From Pseudomonas capeferrum (GTDB lineage: Bacteria; Pseudomonadota; Gammaproteobacteria; Pseudomonadales; Pseudomonadaceae), in NCBI RefSeq assembly GCF_013523055.1, contig NZ_JAAMQM010000032.1, positions 1 through 54,096 of the forward strand: a DNA stretch of 54,096 nucleotides, read 5' to 3'. Every line of letters starts with the position of its first letter. Position 1 is the first letter of the stretch. Under the pieces are notes generated by a model that saw only the letters and a program-made list of their open reading frames with translations, searched no databases and was not told where the DNA came from. Shown here in pieces: positions 1-7,498 of this stretch. The translations under genes were made by a program, and so were the position numbers.

Positions 1-1112
1 CCCCCAAACAGCCCCGCCACCGCCCCCATTTCGCTGTGCAACGGATGAAAAGGCGCTCGCGTCCCTTGGTGATCCGCATACCCGAACACCCCTGACGGAC
101 AATAGCGTTCATCATCCCACCCCGGATAATCCAGAAACGGATACCAGCACGCCCCTTCGACAGGCACGCCCCTGGCCCGAGCCTGCCGCACCTGTGCGCA
201 GATGTAACGCAACCAGGGCACGCGCAGGGTATCTTCGGCACCGGTCTCCGCGATCAGGATCGGCCGTCGATAGCGTTGATACAACTCGCTCAGCATTCCC
301 GCCAACGGCCTGAAATCCCGATGCTCGGGGTCGATCTTGCCTCCATGGTGGTACCACTGGTTCTGTGGGTAGAAGTTGGCGCCAATGATATCCAGATACT
401 CCTCTCGCCCACCCAACCCCGGCCAACGTCGACCGGCGAGCAGGTCCCAGGCTTCGAACTGCGCCAACCGATAGCCCTCGGCGGCCTCGATGTCTTCGAC
501 ACGCCGTGATCCTGGCAGCACGTTGATCAGCGGCTCGCACTGGACGAATCGCGCTTGTGGCATGACCTCGCGCACGGCCTCGATCGCAGCTATCGTCGCC
601 CGTACCAATTGTTGCTTGAGCTCTTCGCCACGGTGTCGCGCGCCGGGATTGAAATACGCCACCTCGCCCCCCGCCCAGCTCCAGAACGACATCTCGTTGA
701 CCGGCGAAAAGTAACCCGCCTCGGTACCCTCCTCGCGCATCAACCGCGCAACCGCGCCGGCAAAACGCGCGAACCGTTCGACGAACACCGGCCGCCAGAT
801 ATCCAGGTCATCGGGGTAGCCATAATGGCAAAGATCCCAGATGACCTGGACCCCGGCGTCCCGGGCGGCCCGGAACATGGGCAGGAAGCTGCTCCAGTCA
901 TATCCCTGCGACCGGTGATCGATCAGGTGCCAGCGCAAACCGTCACGAGCGCAGCGGATGCCGAGCGAGGCAAGCTGCCGATAGTCCTGCTCGGCCCAGC
1001 GCGCATGGCCCGTCGACTCGAGCAAGTCGAGTCGGCGTCCGTCGCTGCGTCGCTGGGTCGAGCACTCGTAACCGGCCATGAGGAAGCTGTCGAAGAGCTG
1101 TTCCTGGCTCAT
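1..1112 (-). CDS. GH-A clan glycoside hydrolase (beta-glucosidase-like), 3' end outside window
   Basis: Reading from the ATG at 1112 gives about 370 residues that run off the left edge, so the C-terminus is missing. The protein looks like a TIM-barrel glycosidase of clan GH-A: an Asn-Glu pair at residues 139-140 (PVNEMSFWSW) fits the acid/base, and Glu289 in LIAETGAED fits the nucleophile. There is no obvious signal peptide, so it is probably cytoplasmic. It starts 35 bases after the glf stop, with GGGAG about ten bases before the ATG, and is probably the third gene of the glycosyltransferase-glf operon. Homologues are often labelled beta-glucosidase, but the substrate is not visible here. 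A role in trimming or building a galactofuranose-containing glycan is inference from the neighbours. Confidence 0.75.
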   Translation of the reverse strand, partial: MSQEQLFDSFLMAGYECSTQRRSDGRRLDLLESTGHARWAEQDYRQLASLGIRCARDGLRWHLIDHRSQGYDWSSFLPMFRAARDAGVQVIWDLCHYGYPDDLDIWRPVFVERFARFAGAVARLMREEGTEAGYFSPVNEMSFWSWAGGEVAYFNPGARHRGEELKQQLVRATIAAIEAVREVMPQARFVQCEPLINVLPGSRRVEDIEAAEGYRLAQFEAWDLLAGRRWPGLGGREEYLDIIGANFYPQNQWYHHGGKIDPEHRDFRPLAGMLSELYQRYRRPILIAETGAEDTLRVPWLRYICAQVRQARARGVPVEGACWYPFLDYPGWDDERYCPSGVFGYADHQGTRAPFHPLHSEMGAVAGLFG

Positions 1113-1147
1113 GCCTCGCGCGCTCCCGTCAGGACCGACAGCTCCAC

Positions 1148-2341
1148 TCAACCTGAAGCCGCCGCATCGGATTCCAGCTCGACCCCAGCGGGTTCGGCGA
1201 TGCGTTGATAGAGCGCGAGCGCCTGGCCGACCACCTGATCCATGTTGTAGTACTTGTAGGTACCGAGCCGGCCCAGGAAGGTCACATCAGGAGTCTGGTC
1301 GGCCAGTGCCTTGTAACGCTTGTACAGCTCGGCGTTCTCCAGGCGTGGCACCGGATAATAGGGATCGCCTTCCGCGCAGGGGAATTCATAGCTGATGCTG
1401 GTCGAATCGTGAACCTGCCCCGTCAGATGCTTGTATTCCGTGATCCGTGTGTAAGGCACGTCGGGATGCGGATAGTTGACCACCGCGACCGGCTGGAACT
1501 GCGGCTGCTCCAGCGTCTCGTGCTGGAAACGCAACGACCGGTAAGGCAACTTGCCGTAGCAATGGTCGAAATACTCGTCGATCGGGCCGCAGTACACCAG
1601 TTCCCGGTGAGGAACACGCTCACGCACCTGCTTGAAGTCGGTCCCCAGCAGCACGTCGATGTTGGGATGGTCCAGCATGCGCTCGAACAGTCGGGTATAG
1701 CCCTCCAGAGGCATCATCTGGAAGGTATCGGTGAAGTACCGATCATCGGTGGTGGTACGCGTCGGTACGCGCGAGGTCACCGACTTATCCAGCTCCGACG
1801 GGTCCAGCCCCCACTGCTTGCGGGTGTAGCCCCGAAAGAACTTCTCGTAGAGCTCACGGCCGATCTGGTTCACCACGACGTCTTCGGAGGTGCGTATCGA
1901 GGCCACGGGCTCGGCACGCTGCTCGAGAAACGCTTGCGCCTGGGCCTCGTCCATGGACTGGTTGTAGAGAATGTTGAGCGTCGTCAGGTTGATCGGGATA
2001 GGCACCTGATGACCGTCCACCTGGGCCAGAACCCGGTGCTCATACGGGCGCCATTCAGTGAAGCGCGACAGGTAGTCGACGATGCGCTGCGCATTGGTGT
2101 GGAAGATGTGCGGCCCATAGCGGTGCACCAGCACGCCGGCGGCATCGAGATGGTCATAGGCGTTGCCGCCGATATGCTCGCGCCGGTCGATGACCAATAC
2201 CCGCTTGTTCAACCCGGCGGCCAAACGCTCGGCCAGTACGCTGCCCGCGAATCCGGCACCGACGATCAGGTAATCGTAGGGCTGGCCTGCGGCTCGCTCG
2301 GAGGGTCCTTTCACTGCTTGCTCAAGTGTTATCTCTGGCAT
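1148..2341 (-). CDS. glf: UDP-galactopyranose mutase
   Basis: This FAD enzyme converts UDP-galactopyranose to UDP-galactofuranose, the donor for galactofuranose in surface glycans. The 397-residue protein has the N-terminal dinucleotide-binding motif (VGAGFAGSVLAERLA, about residues 27-41), the family segment GGNAYDHLD, and RYGPHIFHT at about residue 74. The length fits bacterial Glf (about 370-400). The start at 2341 overlaps the end of the upstream glycosyltransferase by 13 bases, and AAGGAG lies seven bases before it, so the two are probably translationally coupled. The divergent galE at 3824 can supply UDP-galactose, the substrate. Family assignment is secure; use in O-antigen or exopolysaccharide is inference. 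Confidence 0.95.
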   Translation of the reverse strand: MPEITLEQAVKGPSERAAGQPYDYLIVGAGFAGSVLAERLAAGLNKRVLVIDRREHIGGNAYDHLDAAGVLVHRYGPHIFHTNAQRIVDYLSRFTEWRPYEHRVLAQVDGHQVPIPINLTTLNILYNQSMDEAQAQAFLEQRAEPVASIRTSEDVVVNQIGRELYEKFFRGYTRKQWGLDPSELDKSVTSRVPTRTTTDDRYFTDTFQMMPLEGYTRLFERMLDHPNIDVLLGTDFKQVRERVPHRELVYCGPIDEYFDHCYGKLPYRSLRFQHETLEQPQFQPVAVVNYPHPDVPYTRITEYKHLTGQVHDSTSISYEFPCAEGDPYYPVPRLENAELYKRYKALADQTPDVTFLGRLGTYKYYNMDQVVGQALALYQRIAEPAGVELESDAAASG

Positions 2342-3498
2342 TCGATCTGCTCCTTCATCAAGTGGCAGGTCTTGTTCCAGGACATGCCTTGCAGCGCCTT
2401 GTCGGCGCGCTCACAGACAATCCCGGGCTGCGCGCGCAGGGCCAGGAACGCTTCGATCGCCGCTATGAAACCCGCCGTGTCGTCGGCGATGCTGACCACC
2501 CCGCTGCGGCCATAGTCGTTGACGACATCGCTGATACGGGTGGATACCACCGGACATCCGCCCGCCAGGTACTCGGGCGTCTTGGTCGGGCTGATGAAGC
2601 GAGTGGACTCGTTCAAGGCGAACGGCATCAAGGCCACGTCCCAGCCGGCCAGGTAGGCAGGCAGTTCCTCGTAACGCTTGGAACCCAGGTAATGAATGTT
2701 GGGCAGGCGCGGCAAGGTGGCGGGATCGATCTTCACCACCGGCCCGACCAGCACGATCTGCCAATCCGGACGCTGTGTCGCCACGTCCCTGACCAGCTCG
2801 ACATCGAAGCGCTCGTCGATGACGCCGAAGAAGCCCAGCCGGGGCCGCGCGATCGATGCCTGATCCGGCGGCTCGGGCAAGGAGTCGCGCGCTGCCGCGA
2901 AATGGTCGATGTCCACGCTGCTGGGCATGGCGTGCACATTCTCATGGTGCTTGCGCTTGGCCTCTCCCAGGGTACGACCGCCAGTGAAGACCACGTTGGC
3001 CTTTTTCAGCAGGCGCTTTTCCATGTCTACCAGGGCGGCCGGCGCATGAAGAAATGCCGACAGCTCGTCCATGCAGTCGTAGATCACCACTTGCCCCTCG
3101 AGATGATCGGAGAAGGACAGGCTCATGGGTGTGTAGTACCAGAGCAACAACGCCTGCTCGCCCCTACCGCGCAGATGCTCGTCGAGCAGCGCGCGCTGGA
3201 TCTCGCTGGCCTTTTCCCCGGAACCTTCCGGCAGTACCGGAACCAGCACGGTGACACCTTGCGCAACGGCGTGTGAGCGCAAATGTGCCGATGGTACCTG
3301 CTCGAACACAGGCTCTTCGAAAAACAGCACATCGTAATCACGCGCCAGGCGGGACATCACATGCTGTGGACGCTGGTACACGAAACCCCATCGCAAGTGC
3401 GAAAGACAGAGCAGGGTCGGGCGTTGCCCTGCGATGCGTGTCTGGGGTTGAAGCGATTCGGTGGGTGAAAGCTGTACAGGCTGCTCGATCTGATTCAT
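2329..3498 (-). CDS. GT-B glycosyltransferase
   Basis: A 389-residue glycosyltransferase of the GT1/GT4 type. The N-terminal domain carries LRWGFVYQRPQHVMSR (about residues 36-51), common to TuaH-like and related transferases. The C-terminal domain has a Rossmann start (RLGFFGVIDERFD, about 230) and the nucleotide-sugar-binding region SPTKTPEYLAGGCPVV (about 318). No membrane segment is evident, so it should act at the inner face of the membrane. It is the first gene of the minus-strand operon; AAGGAG stands six bases before the ATG at 3498. Because glf overlaps its 3' end, a galactofuranosyltransferase activity is plausible, but donor and acceptor cannot be read from the sequence. Confidence 0.85.
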   Translation of the reverse strand: MNQIEQPVQLSPTESLQPQTRIAGQRPTLLCLSHLRWGFVYQRPQHVMSRLARDYDVLFFEEPVFEQVPSAHLRSHAVAQGVTVLVPVLPEGSGEKASEIQRALLDEHLRGRGEQALLLWYYTPMSLSFSDHLEGQVVIYDCMDELSAFLHAPAALVDMEKRLLKKANVVFTGGRTLGEAKRKHHENVHAMPSSVDIDHFAAARDSLPEPPDQASIARPRLGFFGVIDERFDVELVRDVATQRPDWQIVLVGPVVKIDPATLPRLPNIHYLGSKRYEELPAYLAGWDVALMPFALNESTRFISPTKTPEYLAGGCPVVSTRISDVVNDYGRSGVVSIADDTAGFIAAIEAFLALRAQPGIVCERADKALQGMSWNKTCHLMKEQIECQR

Positions 3499-3823
3499 GC
3501 AAAGCTCCTTGAATATATTCGATGCGCACGCCCCGGCTATCGCTGGCGGAGTATAGGCCAGTGCCGAACAAGGCCTGGATACAGCTCGTTGCTCCTCCTT
3601 GTGAAACTTGGAGAGGCCGCGTCGACGCGGCGTTCAGCGCAGATTGCCAGCATCCGATGAAGGGCATGGCCCGCTGGGTAAAACAACCTGAACTCCTTGA
3701 CAAGTCCGACACCCTCAACAGGACAGGTCCTCGTCTCCAGCCCACCTCGCCGCTGCGAGACCGCCCCTGCAACACCTGTCGTCTTGCCCAAGACGCGGGT
3801 CATGGCTTGCCAGGAGGATTCAG
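3499..3823. other. Divergent intergenic region between glycosyltransferase and galE
   Basis: This 325-base gap must contain the promoters of both divergent units. A perfect 16-base palindrome, GCCGCGTCGACGCGGC, lies at 3616-3631. A good ribosome-binding site, CAGGAGGATTCAG, precedes galE. Short open frames cross the gap on both strands but have no start signal and arginine-rich composition, so I do not call them genes. Confidence 0.5.
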
Positions 3824-4873
3824 ATGATGATTTTGGTAACAGGTGGTGCGGGATATATCGGCAGCCATGTGGCCGTCGAACTGATGGCCCAGGGCGATGA
3901 GGTGCTGATCCTCGACAACTTGTGCAACAGCTCACGCGGCGCATTGGAGCGCATCGCCCAGGTGACCGGGCGTATGCCTGGCTTCATCTATGCCGATATC
4001 CGCAACCGCCGTGTACTCGACACGGTGTTCCGCGACTACCCCATCGACGCCGTGGTTCATTGCGCGGGGCTCAAGGCCGTGGGAGAAAGCGTCCGTGAGC
4101 CGCTGCGCTACTACGCCACCAACGTCGGCGGCAGCGTGACCCTGTGCCAGGCCATGGCCGATGCGGGCGTCATGCGGCTGGTCTTCAGTTCGTCGGCCAC
4201 GGTCTATGGCGACTGCACGCAGATGCCGATCGCCGAAACCTGCCCGACTGGCCAGCCGACCAATCCGTATGGGCAGTCGAAGCTGATGGCCGAACACGTC
4301 ATGAGAAGCATGGCGGCGTCGGATCCGCGCTGGTCTGTCGGCCTGCTGCGGTACTTCAATCCGATTGGCGCGCATCGTTCGGGCCAGCTCGGCGAAATGC
4401 CATCGCAGACTCCCAACAATCTGTTGCCCTATCTGCTACAGGTCGCCAACCGCGAGCGCGCGGTGCTGCGTGTGTTCGGCACGGACTACCCGACCGCGGA
4501 CGGTACCGGTATCCGCGATTACGTTCACGTCCTCGATTTGGCCGAGGGTCACCTGCGGGCGCTCGACTACCTGCGACAGGCGCCGGGCGTGCATGTCTGG
4601 AATCTCGGCACGGGGCGAGGGCATTCGGTGCTGGAGGTGGTCAGCGCATTCGAACGGGTGACCGGCGTTACCGTCCCCCTCTCCTTCGAATCGCGGCGCG
4701 CGGGCGATGTGGCACGCTGCTGGGCCGACCCGAGCAAGGCGGCCCAACAACTGGGGTGGACAGCCCGACGGGACCTGGAATGCATGCTCGAGGATGCCTG
4801 GCGCTGGCAGTGCTACCTGGCCGCCCAAGTCGAGGCGCAAGGGCTGTTCCAACTGCCCAATACCGGGCGTTGA
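3824..4873 (+). CDS. galE: UDP-glucose 4-epimerase
   Basis: GalE interconverts UDP-glucose and UDP-galactose with bound NAD. The 349-residue protein begins with the Rossmann motif TGGAGYIGSH (residues 6-15), has the catalytic Ser/Thr region FSSSATVYG (about 125-133) and the YxxxK pair in NPYGQSK (about 149-155). Length is normal for the family. Two adjacent ATG codons (3824, 3827) could both serve; AGGAGG is six bases before the first. The gene diverges from the glycosyltransferase-glf operon and probably feeds it with UDP-galactose. A GC-rich hairpin, ACGGGCC-GCC-GGCCCGT, at 4881-4897 could end the transcript. Confidence 0.93.
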   Translation: MMILVTGGAGYIGSHVAVELMAQGDEVLILDNLCNSSRGALERIAQVTGRMPGFIYADIRNRRVLDTVFRDYPIDAVVHCAGLKAVGESVREPLRYYATNVGGSVTLCQAMADAGVMRLVFSSSATVYGDCTQMPIAETCPTGQPTNPYGQSKLMAEHVMRSMAASDPRWSVGLLRYFNPIGAHRSGQLGEMPSQTPNNLLPYLLQVANRERAVLRVFGTDYPTADGTGIRDYVHVLDLAEGHLRALDYLRQAPGVHVWNLGTGRGHSVLEVVSAFERVTGVTVPLSFESRRAGDVARCWADPSKAAQQLGWTARRDLECMLEDAWRWQCYLAAQVEAQGLFQLPNTGR

Positions 4874-4880
4874 TTCTTGG

Positions 4881-4897
4881 ACGGGCCGCCGGCCCGT
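4881..4897 (+). terminator. Hairpin after galE
   Basis: ACGGGCC and GGCCCGT form a seven-base-pair stem around a GCC loop eight bases after the galE stop. Only a short T-containing tail follows, so it is a weak candidate terminator. Confidence 0.45.
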
Positions 4898-4915
4898 TCG
4901 ATCCTTCACCTTCGG

Positions 4916-5150
4916 TTAGAGGCTGGCGTCGCGCAGCCGTGCCCGTGTACGCAGGTGCCAGCATTGGAGCAATACGGCTATCGTGAGCGAAACGAGCGCG
5001 GCGGCCATCAATGGGGCCCTGCCGTTGCCGGGTGTTAGTTCCAGCAGCGAGGACAGGAACTGACCCAGGAAAATGGCCATCGACAGATACGCCGATGTCC
5101 GTCCTCGCGGGTGTTCGGTGCTGCGCTCGATCGTCATGTGATTGACCATG
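4916..5150 (-). pseudogene. MFS transporter, C-terminal remnant
   Basis: The minus-strand frame that stops at 4916 encodes about 75 residues resembling the last two helices of a major facilitator: an ERSTEHPRGRTSAYLSM loop, then hydrophobic stretches FLGQFLSSLLEL and LMAAALVSLTIAVLLQ. There is no full transporter upstream; the frame continues past about 5150 into sequence that on the other strand codes for an IclR winged helix. The preceding ten helices are missing. Most likely a decayed transporter fused by deletion to the neighbouring regulator remnant. The open frame extends to 5233, but that part does not look like a transporter. Confidence 0.6.
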
Positions 5151-5438
5151 GGGCAGATCGCCAAGGCGGCGGGCCTTGCGCGCACTATCACGCACCGAAT
5201 CGTCGGATCCCTAGAGGCGCAGCAGTTCGTCATCAGCGCTCAGAACGGTATGCGGCTCGGCCCGGCGCCGATGCGCCTGGCCGCGTCGGCACCTACCGAC
5301 ATCGTCGCCATTGCCCAGGCCTTCATCGAAGTCTTGGGCCGCAAGACCCGGGAAACGGTGGTCTTGTGCGTCTATCGCGGTCGGCACGCGATTTCCGTCG
5401 ATCAATATGCCTGCGACCAGGTGGCCGACGCTGGGTGA
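5142..5438 (+). pseudogene. IclR-family regulator, truncated remnant
   Basis: The frame from 5142 encodes 98 residues. It starts inside an IclR winged helix (MGQIAKAAGLARTITHRIVGSLEAQQF, shown here as the region about residues 3-29) and ends in the start of the effector domain (RKTRETVVLCVYRGRHAI). IclR proteins are about 250 residues, so the first 20-25 residues and about 150 at the end are missing. The stop at 5438 is followed directly by the leader of the DUF2388 gene. With the MFS remnant touching its 5' end, this looks like the residue of a transporter-regulator locus lost by two deletions. Confidence 0.6.
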
Positions 5439-5512
5439 GGGAACTCCGGACCGTCCCCAGCCTCTTAACAGCAAGGAAAACACCCTGGCTCAACGCTTCT
5501 GGAGAACACATC

Positions 5513-5809
5513 ATGCGTAAGTATTTGCTCATCCCTGCAGTGATCGCTTGCCTGCCCTTGGGCTCCGCCATGGCGGTAGGCACAAGGGATGTCGCCACAT
5601 CGGCAGGGGTCTCGGCGTCGTTGTACTCGACCTTCAAGGACGACAAGATGGTCCTGCCCGCCCGCGACGACCTGTCCAGCTTCATCGCCAGTGGCGGCGC
5701 CATTCGCGGGGCCTACCTGGAAGCGGTACTGCAGCAGGCTCGACAAAATCACCCTGGCTTGCAGGCCAGCGATGAAGAACTGGCCCAGGCCCTGCTGGCT
5801 CAGGATTGA
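5513..5809 (+). CDS. DUF2388 small exported protein
   Basis: A 98-residue protein with a signal peptide (MRKYLLIPAVIACLPLGSAMA, cleavage after about residue 21) and a short domain typical of the pseudomonad DUF2388 family: Ser/Thr-rich start, LPARDDLSSFIASGGAIRGAY and a Leu/Ala-rich C-terminus ending ELAQALLAQD. It should be periplasmic or surface-exposed. GGAGAA lies seven bases before the ATG at 5513. The frame is open further upstream but that part overlaps the IclR remnant, so I use the ATG with the ribosome-binding site. No enzymatic function is known to me for this family. Confidence 0.8.
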   Translation: MRKYLLIPAVIACLPLGSAMAVGTRDVATSAGVSASLYSTFKDDKMVLPARDDLSSFIASGGAIRGAYLEAVLQQARQNHPGLQASDEELAQALLAQD

Positions 5810-5864
5810 TCGACCGCCGGCCGCTCGGACAGGCACCGCCACCCGCCACATAGCGTTCCCCGCA

Positions 5865-5900
5865 AGCCCCGGAATGACCCTAGTCATCCCGGGGCTTCTC
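5865..5900 (+). terminator. Terminator after the DUF2388 gene
   Basis: AGCCCCGGAATGA and TCATCCCGGGGCT form a long stem around a CCCTAG loop about 55 bases after the stop, followed by TCTCGTT. A convincing stem, modest T-tract. Confidence 0.6.
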
Positions 5901-6150
5901 GTTGGGCGTGGCAGGCGGGACGCTTGCCGAAATGGCGTTGCGGTTGAACGTCAAGATCAGCTCCGTAGTGACTTGCCTGAAGCGCGCAAGCGCGAAGCTG
6001 GGCGTCAGCGGGCGGCACGGGCTGGTCGGGTAGATGGCGAGGGGTTGATGCGGGGATCCGGTGTAGGGGTCAGGAGCGTTCTGATTGCCGCTGCGGGCTG
6101 GACGGGAGCATGCAGGTGTGAGTGCTGACTTGTCACAGACATGATTCGGC
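5901..6150. other. Non-coding stretch without recognised features
   Basis: Between the DUF2388 terminator and the next minus-strand gene I see no start signals, repeats or convincing promoters. Short frames on both strands are arginine-rich shadows. Confidence 0.4.
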
Positions 6151-6399
6151 TCAGTGGTAATCCTCTCCAGCGACTGCTCGCAGATAAGCTTGATCGGCCT
6201 CGCGGCGCAGGTCCCGCCATTCTGTCCATGTCACGATGCCCAGTCGGTCCATTTCGTCGGCTTGGCGCAGGAGTTCTTCGTGATAGGTATCAGGGCAGTC
6301 CATACGCAGTTGGGCGTCGTCCAAGATCTGATGCCAGGCATCCAAGGCTCGTAGACGACGTTGTTGGTCGGGTGTCAGCAGGTTCTTGTAGGCATTCAT
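6151..6399 (-). CDS. Small conserved-looking hypothetical protein
   Basis: The ATG at 6399 opens an 82-residue acidic, charged protein (MNAYKNLLTPDQQRRLRALD at the start; a DEMDRLGIVTWTEW segment near the middle) predicted to be mostly helical and cytoplasmic. The same frame is open far upstream through the TTGCAG hexamer repeat and would give a Val-Ala-repeat N-terminus from a TTG codon. I reject that start because the repeat is low-complexity and no ribosome-binding site supports it. I do not recognise a family. It lies downstream of the DNA-repair cassette on the same strand, separated by 244 bases. Confidence 0.6.
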   Translation of the reverse strand: MNAYKNLLTPDQQRRLRALDAWHQILDDAQLRMDCPDTYHEELLRQADEMDRLGIVTWTEWRDLRREADQAYLRAVAGEDYH

Positions 6400-6551
6400 C
6401 TTGATCGATTTCCCACGGTCTTTTTGTGTTGAGCGAAGGTGTGGGGGGAGGTTCAGATGGATCTGCCGAGGGGTAGGTATCCGGACAGGTGGGCGTCGTT
6501 GAAGGTTGTTCGGTGCACTTTTATCCTGCTTGCGCGATCCCTGCGGAACAA

Positions 6552-6623
6552 CTGCACCTGCACCTGCAACTGCAACTGCAACTGCAACTGCAACTGCAAC
6601 TGCAACTGCAACTGCAACTGCAA
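6552..6623. repeat. Hexanucleotide microsatellite (CTGCAA)n
   Basis: Twelve tandem six-base units: two CTGCAC followed by ten CTGCAA, ending in CTGCTA. It sits between the end of the TIGR03915 gene (6644) and the start of the small protein at 6399. A six-base unit cannot shift a reading frame, but changes in copy number would alter leader length of the downstream gene. Confidence 0.95.
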
Positions 6624-6643
6624 CTGCTATCAAGTCTTACTGT

Positions 6644-7498
6644 TCAGGATCTTGAAGCATCCACTCCAACAGAAATCCGCTTGCCACCCTTCTCCGCCAC
6701 TTCAAGCGCCTGTCCATCCCTCTGCTTGCCCTGCCGCGCCTGCCCAACCAACCGAGGGATCAGATCCCCTTCCGGCAAATGCCGCCAGAACCGCCCAGGC
6801 ATGTGCTGACGCATCACATCCGGATTCACTCGCGCCGGATTGAAGATGTGCCGGTAATAGGTCCGCCACAGTTCTGCCCCGGGATCCTCCCCATGCCGCG
6901 CCCATTCCCGCCACTGCTCGGGACACTCGCGCCGATAATCCAGCACCTTGCCATCGAAGCGGATACCATCGCGCGGCGTCGCGATCAGCCAGCGTTGCCG
7001 ACCCAACCGTTCGGCGAAATGCCCGCTGGCACTCTCCAGAATGTCATGCGCCGGCTCGTGGTAAGCCACCAGATCAAGTTGCAACCGTTTCGCCAGAACC
7101 TCCGGCAAGGGTACGAAGCGCAGGAAAGCGTGCAAGTGATGCGCCTCCCGACCGACCTGCTTGATCCGCCGCTGCAACTCGCTGCCCAGACGGTCACCCG
7201 CCAACATGGCGGTACGGTCTCCATGGGCGACGCGCCACAGCACTTCGTAGAGCAGGCTCCAACGTTGTTCGCCGCAATACCGGGCGGCCTGCTCGAGCTG
7301 GCTCAGCAGCACCGCCGGAATCCGCGCCTGGAAAGGCCCGGGGCCCTCGGGCAGCGAGGCTGGCACGGCCAACAGATCATCCATCGGCCCTTGCACCCAG
7401 GTTACCTGGGCCGGGTCGATGCCATGGCCGAGCAAGACCCGGGCCTGTCCTCGCCATGTGCCGAACTCATCGGCGCAATCAAGCGCGATCATCCCCAC
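6644..7498 (-). CDS. TIGR03915/DUF4130 putative DNA-repair protein
   Basis: A 284-residue protein of the family usually found beside the radical-SAM protein encoded just upstream. The C-terminal half carries the segment KVLDYRRECPEQWREWARHG and YRHIFNPARVNPDVMRQHMPGRFW region characteristic of DUF4130, and the middle has HHLHAFLRFVPL. In some other bacteria this domain is fused to a UdgX-type uracil-DNA glycosylase; that fusion is absent here. The start overlaps the radical-SAM gene by ten bases, so the two are one operon. The biochemical role is not established; involvement in nucleic-acid repair is inferred from the partner and from the LexA box upstream of the operon. Confidence 0.82.
   Translation of the reverse strand: MGMIALDCADEFGTWRGQARVLLGHGIDPAQVTWVQGPMDDLLAVPASLPEGPGPFQARIPAVLLSQLEQAARYCGEQRWSLLYEVLWRVAHGDRTAMLAGDRLGSELQRRIKQVGREAHHLHAFLRFVPLPEVLAKRLQLDLVAYHEPAHDILESASGHFAERLGRQRWLIATPRDGIRFDGKVLDYRRECPEQWREWARHGEDPGAELWRTYYRHIFNPARVNPDVMRQHMPGRFWRHLPEGDLIPRLVGQARQGKQRDGQALEVAEKGGKRISVGVDASRS

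Noticed and set aside
1205..2515. A 436-codon open frame on the plus strand
   Set aside because: Antisense to glf, which has secure FAD and mutase motifs.
6400..6633. N-terminal extension of the small protein through the Val-Ala repeat
   Set aside because: It would need a TTG start without a ribosome-binding site and translation of a microsatellite.
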